A DNA stretch of 8,059 nt. Origin: Treponema sp. (lineage in GTDB: Bacteria; Spirochaetota; Spirochaetia; Treponematales; Breznakiellaceae). Each line of letters begins with the position of its first letter. Positions within the stretch are counted from its first letter, which is position 1. Below, piece by piece: positions 1 through 7,790 of this stretch. The stretch is from contig WQZW01000052.1 in the NCBI GenBank assembly GCA_009780545.1, forward strand, positions 1 to 8,059, given 5' to 3'. A program made the translations under genes and the position numbers. The notes beneath the pieces were generated by a model that saw nothing but the letters and a program-made list of their open reading frames with translations, did no database searches and was not told the origin of the DNA.

Positions 1-18
1 ACGAAAGCGATTTAATTC

Positions 19-130
19 GGGGGAGGCCGGGCGATCCGTCCTCCGAAGGAGTATGGATTCGGAGATCGGTTCAATCTGCAGGACAGATTGAACCGATCTC
101 CACCCCGCCGGTTGGGAACCGGCAGCTTTT
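19..130 (+). repeat. Double-hairpin repeat element, copy A, with terminator-like tail
   Basis: The copy opens with GGGGGAGGCCGGGCGATCC. Hairpin 1 is 33-44 with 48-59, loop GAA, and has two G-U pairs and one mismatch. The linker is GGATTCGGAG. Hairpin 2 is a perfect 18-bp stem, 61-78 with 84-101, loop CAGGA. Then comes CTCCACCCC, and a third small stem (107-113 with 117-123) followed by AGCTTTT, like an intrinsic terminator reading on the plus strand. The order and linker match copies B-E. Confidence 0.8.
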
Positions 131-177
131 CGGTTTGGGATCATCCGGCACTCCCAAAACCCAAATCGGCAGGGATT

Positions 178-259
178 TACCCCAGCACCGCCCGTATCCG
201 CCCGACGAGGATTGCTCTTTCTGGATGGTAAACCTGCCCAGGACGCCGGTGCGTTCCAC
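178..259 (-). pseudogene. Decayed second copy of the alaS 3' end
   Basis: This stretch repeats the last ~90 bp of alaS (about 353-447), reading VERTGVLGRFTIQKEQSSS against VERTGLLGKFTIQKEQSSS in the intact gene. I count five substitutions, all within the first 30 bases of the gene-sense alignment, then near identity. A 10-bp gap at the SSSAGV codons shifts the frame, so the AGVRRIRAVL motif is lost and translation would run on into repeat copy A. The five changes are silent or conservative (Leu to Val, Lys to Arg), which suggests a once-functional diverged allele. A short matching stretch continues past the alaS stop (CGGCAGG..ATT). There is no start codon or upstream gene body, so it cannot be functional on its own. 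Confidence 0.85.
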
Positions 260-260
260 G

Positions 261-340
261 GCCCATCATCCGTAGGATGATGGGCTTGGAGATTTGCATA
301 GCAAATCTCCACCCCGCCGGTTTCCAACCGGCGGCTTTTT
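261..340 (+). repeat. Double-hairpin repeat element, copy B, with terminator-like tail
   Basis: Hairpin 1 is a perfect 11-bp stem, 261-271 with 275-285, loop GTA, with arm GCCCATCATCC. The linker is GGGCTTGGAG. Hairpin 2 is a perfect 10-bp stem, 288-297 with 301-310, loop ATA, with arm GGAGATTTGC. The tail ACCCCGCCGG begins a third stem. The copy starts directly after the decayed alaS tail and ends 12 bases from the alaS stop codon. Confidence 0.82.
314..340 (+). terminator. Intrinsic terminator-like stem at the end of copy B
   Basis: A perfect 9-bp GC-rich stem (314-322 with 326-334, loop TCC) is followed by C and five T residues. The T run is on the plus strand only, so it would stop plus-strand transcripts heading into the alaS 3' end. 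It would not terminate alaS itself, which runs on the minus strand. Confidence 0.6.
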
Positions 341-352
341 CCGGCAGGATTC

Positions 353-2155
353 CTACCCCAGCACCGCCCGTATCCGCCTGACTCCGGCCGACGAGGATTG
401 CTCTTTCTGGATGGTGAACTTCCCCAGCAGGCCGGTGCGTTCCACATGGGGGCCGCCGCAGACTTCCTTGGAGAACAGGCCGCCGCCTTCGCCGATGCTG
501 TAGACCTTTACCCGGGATTCGTACTTTTCGCCGAACAGGGCGATGGCGCCCGCGGCCTTGGCCTCCTCCAGGTCCATCGTCCGCATCGAGATCGGCAGGT
601 CCTTTTCGATCTGCTCGTTGACGATGGCCTGCACCTTCGCGATCTCCTCGGCGGTCATCGGGGTCGGGTGGGCGAAGTCGAAACGCATCCGTTCGGCGGT
701 GATGTTGCTGCCCTTCTGGGCGATGTGGCCGCCCAGCACCGTCCGCAATGCCTGGTGCAGGAGGTGGGTCGCGGTGTGGTAGCGGGTCGTGGTCTCCCCC
801 GAATCCTGCAGGCCGCCCTTGAACGTGCCGGCTCCGGCACGGGAAGTCTCCTGGTGTTTCCTGAAGGCCTCGTCGAACTCGTCCCGGTTCACCGTCATGC
901 CGTTTTCGGCGGCCAATTCCTCGGTAAGCTCGATGGGAAAGCCGTAGGTATCGTACAGGGTGAAGGCCAGGCGGCCGGACATCACTTTTTTGGGGTTCTT
1001 AAGCAGGTTGGGCAGCATCTTCTCGAACTCGCGCTCGCCTTTCTGCAGGGTTTCCAGGAACTTGCGTTCCTCCCGGTCCAGTTCCTCGGTAACGTAGGCC
1101 CCGTTCTCGGCCAGTTCCGGATAGGGCCCGCGGAACTGCTCGACGACGATGGCGGCCACCGGCGACAGGAACGGCGAATCGGTTGCGATGCCCAGCTTGC
1201 GGCCATGCCGGACCGCCCGACGGATAAGCCGGCGGAGCACGTAGCCGGCGCCGAGGTTGGACGGGCTCACGGCCCGGGGATCGCCCAGGATGAAGGTCGC
1301 CGTCCTGGTATGCTCGCAGACGATCCGCAGGGACTTGTCCTTCTCCCCGTCGCTGCCGTAGACGTAGCCGGCGGCCTTTTCCACGGCGGCCCTGATCCCG
1401 GCGAAGATCTCGGTATCGTACACCGAAGAGGCGCCGTTCAGGATGCTCACCGTCCGCTCAAGGCCCATGCCGGTGTCCACGCAGGTGCGGGCCAGCGGTT
1501 CGTAAACGCCGTCCGCCGTCTTGTTGTACTGCATGAAGACGTTGTTCCAGATTTCCAGCCATTTGCCGCAGGAACAGCCCGGTTTGCACTCCGGCCCGCA
1601 GGGAGCCTCGCCCACATAATAGAACATTTCGGTGTCCGGCCCGCAGGGACCGGTGCTTCCGGCCGGGCCCCACCAGTTGTCCTCGCGGGGCAGGTAGGCG
1701 ATTCGGTTCATGGGGATTCCCATCCTCCGCCAGATCGCCACCGATTCCTCGTCACGGGGAATCCCCTCCTCGCCTTCGAACACGGTAACGGCGAGCTTCT
1801 CCGGCGGAATCCCCAGCCATTCCGGCGAGGTGAGGAACTCGAAGCTCATCTCGATGGCACCTTCCTTGAAGTAGTCGCCGAGGGACCAGTTGCCCAGCAT
1901 CTCGAAAAAGGTAAGGTGGCTCCGGTCGCCCACGCTGTCGATGTCGCCGGTGCGTATGCACTTCTGGTAGTTCACCAGCCGGACCCCCGCCGGATGCTCC
2001 TGCCCGAGGATGTACGGCACCAGCGGATGCATCCCCGCCGTGGTGAACAGCACGGTCGGATCGTTGTCCGGCAGCAGGGACTTCCCCTGTATCTGCGCGT
2101 GTCCCTTGGAAACAAAAAACTCGACATATTTTCTGCGAAGTTCGTCTGCGGTCAT
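353..2155 (-). CDS. alaS: Alanyl-tRNA synthetase, short spirochaete-type form
   Basis: This cytoplasmic class II synthetase charges tRNA-Ala with alanine and edits mischarged tRNA. I place the start at the ATG at 2155, giving 600 residues beginning MTADELRRKYVEFF. The frame stays open to an ATG at 2413, but those extra 86 residues run through a repeat element and do not look like protein. The class II core covers roughly residues 1-240 (FTTAGMHP, SHLTFFEMLGNWS, and motif 3 GMGLER at 229-234). The editing domain has the zinc ligands HTATH (His460, His464) and CGGPH (Cys566, His570). A Cys cluster (186, 190, 194, 196) sits before the EIWNNVFMQY motif and may bind another metal. The protein ends at SSSAGVRRIRAVLG, so the C-terminal oligomerisation/DHHA1 region is absent, as in Treponema and Borrelia enzymes. 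There is no Shine-Dalgarno before the start. It appears to be transcribed alone, with a duplicated tail fragment downstream. Confidence 0.96.
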   Translation of the reverse strand: MTADELRRKYVEFFVSKGHAQIQGKSLLPDNDPTVLFTTAGMHPLVPYILGQEHPAGVRLVNYQKCIRTGDIDSVGDRSHLTFFEMLGNWSLGDYFKEGAIEMSFEFLTSPEWLGIPPEKLAVTVFEGEEGIPRDEESVAIWRRMGIPMNRIAYLPREDNWWGPAGSTGPCGPDTEMFYYVGEAPCGPECKPGCSCGKWLEIWNNVFMQYNKTADGVYEPLARTCVDTGMGLERTVSILNGASSVYDTEIFAGIRAAVEKAAGYVYGSDGEKDKSLRIVCEHTRTATFILGDPRAVSPSNLGAGYVLRRLIRRAVRHGRKLGIATDSPFLSPVAAIVVEQFRGPYPELAENGAYVTEELDREERKFLETLQKGEREFEKMLPNLLKNPKKVMSGRLAFTLYDTYGFPIELTEELAAENGMTVNRDEFDEAFRKHQETSRAGAGTFKGGLQDSGETTTRYHTATHLLHQALRTVLGGHIAQKGSNITAERMRFDFAHPTPMTAEEIAKVQAIVNEQIEKDLPISMRTMDLEEAKAAGAIALFGEKYESRVKVYSIGEGGGLFSKEVCGGPHVERTGLLGKFTIQKEQSSSAGVRRIRAVLG

Positions 2156-2160
2156 AGCCG

Positions 2161-2190
2161 ATTGTAGCATGGATTCCGGATGTTGGTAAG
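2161..2190 (-). promoter_or_regulatory. Candidate alaS promoter with start at the ATG
   Basis: On the minus strand TACAAT lies at 2166-2161 and TTACCA (four of six bases of TTGACA) 17 bases upstream. TACAAT ends only five bases before the alaS ATG, so transcription would start at or next to the A of the start codon. That would give a leaderless mRNA, in keeping with the missing Shine-Dalgarno. This is a prediction from spacing only. Confidence 0.4.
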
Positions 2191-2210
2191 GGGAAGAAAA
2201 TGCCGATGCG

Positions 2211-2278
2211 GGGACCAAGCCGGTCCAATCCCCGCGGGGGACCGGGCTCGGAGCTTTGCGTTGCAAAGTTACCCATTT
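2211..2278 (+). repeat. Double-hairpin repeat element, copy C, degraded
   Basis: This copy keeps the leader GGGGACCAAGCCGGTCCAATC almost as in copy D (GGGGGCCAAGCCTGTCCAATC), the linker GGGCTCGGAG and the tail ACCCATTT. Hairpin 1 is degraded: its core CCCC-GCG-GGGG pairs, but the right arm no longer matches the left. Hairpin 2 has arm CTTTGC, loop GTT and partner GCAAAG, with the outer CTCC replaced by TTAC. It lies in the alaS upstream region, on the strand opposite alaS. Confidence 0.72.
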
Positions 2279-2398
2279 GCTGACGGAAGATGCCCCGAGC
2301 GGAGGCACCGAACGACGGCACGGCGGAACGCGGACAGGTGCCGCGGACGCATACCCCGGAGTCTTTCGGTATCCCCGATAATTCCTCCTGAATCGGTT

Positions 2399-2446
2399 TA
2401 GGTTCCGGACCATCGTCTTACCATGGGAGTGACGGTCCGAAGCCTA
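2399..2446. other. Imperfect 13-bp stem-loop upstream of alaS
   Basis: 2399-2411 pairs with 2434-2446 with two imperfect positions, each a wobble on one strand only, around a 22-base loop. No T run follows on either strand. It shares no linker or GGAG/CTCC signature with the double-hairpin family. It may be a leader structure of a longer alaS transcript or an unrelated palindrome. Confidence 0.4.
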
Positions 2447-2777
2447 AAAGATTACCTGTTTTGTATCAGCCCGATAATTAGGAATGCTGACATTCTGCAA
2501 CCGGGAATGATTTTAATGACACGGAAGCCAAAAAACCGCAGCTATTACTCCCTCCTAATTTATTGCAAAATATTGACAGAAATAGGAAAGGCGTAATTTT
2601 CATCATCAAAAACACGAACCATGCGGTCGCCAAATGCGACTGCGTGGTTCGCAATGCCGCTTCCCCGGGAAGACGCCGATCAAATCCCGATGCCGGAATT
2701 TGATCGGCGCTAGTTAACCGTTCCCGAGGAACGTCAGGTGCGGACCTTTGCCCGCATCCGCGCGGAGCAGGAACCAA

Positions 2778-2798
<21 letters not shown>
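2414..2798. other. Intergenic region between alaS and the glucosidase operon
   Basis: I see no convincing gene here. A 99-codon frame on the minus strand (2478-2777) starts with TTG, has no ribosome binding site and runs through all the stem-loops, so I reject it. The left half (about 2450-2610) is AT-rich compared with its surroundings, and the right half is a series of stem-loops. A perfect TTGACA at 2573-2578 on the plus strand has only a weak -10 candidate (TAATTT, 2594-2599, 15-base spacer). Confidence 0.5.
2615..2733 (+). other. Cluster of three stem-loops, possible structured RNA
   Basis: First stem: 2615-2630 pairs with 2636-2651, 16 bp with loop CAAAT, 14 Watson-Crick and two G-U pairs. 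The wobbles pair in a plus-strand RNA but would be A-C mismatches in a minus-strand RNA. Second stem: 2674-2685 with 2698-2709, 12 bp perfect, 12-base loop. Third: 2719-2724 with 2728-2733, 6 bp, loop CGA. No T-run terminator is visible after the third stem. It could be a small RNA or a separate palindromic repeat family. Confidence 0.4.
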
Positions 2799-5727
<2,929 letters not shown>

Positions 5728-5734
5728 TTCTCTT

Positions 5735-5740
5735 CTCCTT
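5735..5740 (-). promoter_or_regulatory. Ribosome binding site of the EIIBC gene
   Basis: AAGGAG, seven bases before the ATG and within a purine-rich stretch, supports the chosen start. Confidence 0.8.
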
Positions 5741-5763
5741 CCTTCCTACGGCTTAAAATGCCG

Positions 5764-5810
5764 GTTGTTAATAACGCTTCATTATCGCATAGGCATGAGA
5801 AAGTTGTTAA
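5764..5810. promoter_or_regulatory. Paired GTTGTTAA boxes flanking the operon promoter
   Basis: The plus-strand octamer GTTGTTAA occurs at 5764-5771 and 5803-5810, 39 bp apart start to start. The second overlaps the -35 box. The first lies just after the expected start site and extends to GTTGTTAATAAC, a 12-base palindrome with one mismatch. The placement suits a repressor acting on the operon, but the binding protein is unknown and not encoded in the window. Confidence 0.3.
5781..5810 (-). promoter_or_regulatory. Promoter of the beta-glucoside operon
   Basis: On the minus strand TTAACA (5810-5805, five of six bases of TTGACA) and GATAAT (5786-5781, five of six of TATAAT) are 18 bases apart. 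TGC just before GATAAT makes an extended -10. Transcription would start near 5774, leaving a leader of about 47 bases with a ribosome binding site. Confidence 0.6.
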
Positions 5811-5833
5811 GAAAAAATTCAGAAAAAGGTAAT

Positions 5834-6000
5834 TTTTTTTAGACGAACAAACTCAAAATGCGTTTGCGGTCCCAAAAATTTGCGAACGGCCTTCCGACGG
5901 ATCGGCGCGGCCCCGTCCGCATTCCCCGGAATCGTCCCGTTCCCCTTTCGGCACCGGCGGTTTCTCGGGCCCGCTCCTCCGCGGACGAACGGACCGACCA
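5834..6000. other. GC-rich spacer between the operon promoter and the rhomboid promoter
   Basis: No gene, RNA gene or clear hairpin is visible here. The base composition changes sharply near 5880, from AT-rich operon-side sequence (with runs of A and T at 5821-5841) to GC-rich sequence, which may mark the edge of the operon segment. Confidence 0.4.
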
Positions 6001-6029
6001 TTGACCATTTCACTCCCAACAATTATCCT
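6001..6029 (+). promoter_or_regulatory. Candidate rhomboid gene promoter with start at the ATG
   Basis: TTGACC (6001-6006, five of six) is followed after 17 bases by TATCCT (6024-6029, four of six). The expected start site, about seven bases on, falls on the A of the ATG at 6036. As with alaS, no Shine-Dalgarno precedes the start, so a leaderless mRNA is predicted. Confidence 0.4.
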
Positions 6030-6035
6030 ATAACC

Positions 6036-6671
6036 ATGAACATACTGAGACGGCCCATCCGTTACAGCCATTACAACGCGGTGTTCTGGCTTATCGGGAT
6101 AAACTTTGTCTTTTACCTGCTGATGTACTTCCTGGGTTTCCGCATCCTGGTTCCCCTTATGTCGATGCGCCCCCTGGCAATCCTCGGCGGCGGCTGGGTC
6201 TGGACCTTCGTCACCTACATGTTCGTCCACGGCGGCCTCGGCCACATCATCTTCAACATGCTGGCCCTGTACATTTTCGGCACCCAGGTCGAGCGTCACA
6301 TGGGCAGCGGCGAGTTCCTCCTGTTCTACCTGCTTACCGGAACGCTGGCCGGGATTTTCTCGTTCCTGATGTACCTCCTTGCCGGGCAGTACGGGATCTG
6401 GCTGATGGGGGCTTCCGGCGCGGTCTTTGCCGTCAGCTTCGCCTATGCCGTTCTTTACCCGGAGTCGATCATCTACATCTGGGGAATCCTGCCGGTCCGT
6501 GCCCCGCTTATGGTCATCGGCTTTACCGTCATCGAACTGTTCTCCCAGCTCTTCCGAACGAACAGCGGCGTCGCCCACCTGACCCACCTCGCCGGCTTCG
6601 GCTTCGCCTGGCTGTACTTCGTCTTCCGCTGCAACATCAACCCCTGGAACCGCCTCCGCTTCTGGCGTTGA
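6036..6671 (+). CDS. Rhomboid family intramembrane serine protease
   Basis: This 211-residue membrane protein should cleave transmembrane substrates within the bilayer. It has about six hydrophobic helices. The HxxxxH...N region (HGGLGHIIFN, His70 and Asn74) matches the oxyanion-side residues of GlpG. The catalytic serine is Ser127 in GASGAVFAV, and the histidine is in AHLTHLAGFGFAW, most likely His184, although His181 is close by. No extra soluble domain is present, so it is a minimal bacterial rhomboid. The frame is open upstream to an ATG at 5880, but those 52 residues are Pro/Arg-rich, carry no family similarity I recognise, and overlap the promoter candidate. I therefore start at MNILRRPIRYSHYN. 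It is transcribed away from the glucoside operon and seems monocistronic, ending in front of repeat copy D. The substrate is unknown. Confidence 0.93.
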   Translation: MNILRRPIRYSHYNAVFWLIGINFVFYLLMYFLGFRILVPLMSMRPLAILGGGWVWTFVTYMFVHGGLGHIIFNMLALYIFGTQVERHMGSGEFLLFYLLTGTLAGIFSFLMYLLAGQYGIWLMGASGAVFAVSFAYAVLYPESIIYIWGILPVRAPLMVIGFTVIELFSQLFRTNSGVAHLTHLAGFGFAWLYFVFRCNINPWNRLRFWR

Positions 6672-6705
6672 GAACCAAACCTCGGATCAAGTTCCGGGAT
6701 AATGT

Positions 6706-6790
6706 GGGGGGCCAAGCCTGTCCAATCTACTTGAAGTAGATTGGACTCGGAGTTCGGTCCGATCACGATCGGACCGAACTCCACCCATTT
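6706..6790 (+). repeat. Double-hairpin repeat element, copy D
   Basis: This is the best-preserved copy. The leader is GGGGGGCCAAGCC (counting the neighbouring G at 6711). Hairpin 1 is a perfect 12-bp stem, 6720-6731 with 6735-6746, loop TGA. The linker is GGACTCGGAG. Hairpin 2 is a perfect 16-bp stem, 6749-6764 with 6767-6782, around the dinucleotide AC. The tail ACCCATTT matches copy C. It begins 34 bases after the rhomboid stop codon and might act as its 3' end, although the T run is only three bases. Confidence 0.85.
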
Positions 6791-6806
6791 ATCGACAAGC
6801 ATATGC

Positions 6807-6859
6807 GTGGAGTTTTGCAAAGCAAAACTCCTGAGTCCATCATCCGGAGGATGATGGAC
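6807..6859 (-). repeat. Double-hairpin repeat element, copy E, inverted, supplies the folC stop
   Basis: Read on the minus strand, hairpin 1 is a perfect 11-bp stem (6859-6849 with 6845-6835, loop TCC, arm GTCCATCATCC). The linker is GGACTCAGGAG. Hairpin 2 is a perfect 10-bp stem (6831-6822 with 6818-6809, loop TTT), followed by CTCCAC. The right arm of hairpin 1 contains the TGA that ends the folC frame, and the last folC codons (GGPSSSG) are repeat sequence. Copies D and E lie tail to tail. Confidence 0.82.
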
Positions 6860-7790
6860 CGCCGAGCTTCAGCACTTCCGAGGCCAGGTAGAACGAACCG
6901 GCACAGAGAACCGGCAGCCCGGCCTCAAGACTCAGCCTTCGGGATTCCCCCAGGGCCTCGGCAATGTCCGGAATCAGCCGTATCTCCGCGGTGCCCGAGT
7001 ACCGGCATTCCCGAAAAGCCTCGGCTATCCGGTCCGGCCGGCTGGCCTTGAAGCTGCCGGCCGAGGTGACGATCACCCGGGAAAAACAGGGCAGGAGCCG
7101 GCCGGCCATTGCCGCGACGTCCTTGTCCTCGGCACAGCTGAACAGGAGAATCCCGCCGGTGGCGTACAGCGAATCGAATGTTTCAAGGCAAAGGTAGATG
7201 CTTTCGGGCGTGTGGGCTCCGTCGAGGATGAAGGGCGGATCGTCCGTCAGCCGCTGGAAGCGGGCGGGAATTTCCACCCGGGCAAGCCCTGCGGCAAAGG
7301 CCTCCGGGGCAAGGTCCGGAAAGGCGATGCGCAGGGCGGTAACGGCAAGGGCGGCATTTTCCGCCTGAACCCGGCCGGGCAGGGGGACGGAAAGTCGCAG
7401 GGGTTGTCGGCCTTCCAGTGAAAGGGAAAAGTCCGTGCCGCCGGGATGCAGGGTCAGGCCGGAGATCCCGGCGATGTCCGGAAGGTAGGAAAGGGGGCTG
7501 CCCTTGGAGGCGGCGTTCCGGCGGAAGACTTCCAGGGCTTCTTCCTTCTGCCGGGCCAGTACCAGCGGCCGGCCGGGCTTGACGATTCCGGCCTTTTCTC
7601 CCGCAATGGCCGCAATGGTATTCCCCAGGTATTCAGTGTGTTCCAGCTCTATAATTGTGATAACCGACACCAGAGGGTCCACTATGTTCGTAGCGTCAAG
7701 CCTTCCCCCCATGCCGGTCTCCACAGCCATGGCGCCGGAGCGGATCTGGCGGGCGCAAAGAAAAAGATCGCCGACGCCGGCGTGACGCAC
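6840..7790 (-). CDS. folC: Folylpolyglutamate/dihydrofolate synthase, N-terminally truncated
   Basis: FolC adds glutamate to folates and, in many bacteria, also makes dihydrofolate from dihydropteroate. The visible motifs are GMGGRLDATN (26-35), EHTEYLG (50-56), EKAGIVKPG (65-73), QAENAALAV (142-150), PARFQR (175-180) and ILDGAHTP (188-195). Family members of about 420 residues start with an ATP-binding P-loop (GTNGKGS). That region, about 110 residues, is missing here. A GTG at 7790 could serve as a start, but an in-frame TAA lies two codons upstream, and the first ten residues are antisense to the DUF342 frame, so they are probably not FolC. Without the P-loop the product should be inactive, making this a pseudogene or one side of a chimeric join. 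The last residues (GGPSSSG) and the TGA come from repeat copy E. Confidence 0.88.
   Translation of the reverse strand: MRHAGVGDLFLCARQIRSGAMAVETGMGGRLDATNIVDPLVSVITIIELEHTEYLGNTIAAIAGEKAGIVKPGRPLVLARQKEEALEVFRRNAASKGSPLSYLPDIAGISGLTLHPGGTDFSLSLEGRQPLRLSVPLPGRVQAENAALAVTALRIAFPDLAPEAFAAGLARVEIPARFQRLTDDPPFILDGAHTPESIYLCLETFDSLYATGGILLFSCAEDKDVAAMAGRLLPCFSRVIVTSAGSFKASRPDRIAEAFRECRYSGTAEIRLIPDIAEALGESRRLSLEAGLPVLCAGSFYLASEVLKLGGPSSSG

Noticed and set aside
19..340. CRISPR array
   Set aside because: The repeats are palindromic and too few, vary in sequence, have no spacers of constant length, and no cas genes are present.
398..2167. 589-codon open frame on the plus strand across alaS
   Set aside because: It is antisense to a clear alanyl-tRNA synthetase and arises from the GC-rich codon use. 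The predicted residues show no family motifs.
2156..2413. 86-residue N-terminal extension of alaS to an upstream ATG
   Set aside because: It would be encoded by repeat copy C and low-complexity sequence. AlaRS family similarity begins at MTADELRRKYVEFF.
2478..2777. 99-codon minus-strand frame downstream of the glucosidase gene
   Set aside because: It has a TTG start, no ribosome binding site and no recognisable family, and it overlaps several perfect stem-loops.
5728..5775. BglG-type antitermination leader (RAT) for the glucoside operon
   Set aside because: The 47-base leader has only a 4-bp stem and no RAT-like sequence or overlapping terminator.
5880..6035. 52-residue N-terminal extension of the rhomboid protein
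   Set aside because: It is Pro/Arg-rich with no membrane or family character and includes the promoter-like sequence. The ATG at 6036 starts the normal rhomboid fold.
5853..6587. 244-codon minus-strand frame opposite the rhomboid gene
   Set aside because: It is rich in charged residues (Asp, Glu, Gln, His), as expected of the antisense of a hydrophobic membrane protein, and has no motifs.
6672..6859. Insertion sequence between the rhomboid gene and folC
   Set aside because: There is no room for a transposase. The inverted structures are short hairpins of the repeat family, not terminal repeats of one element.
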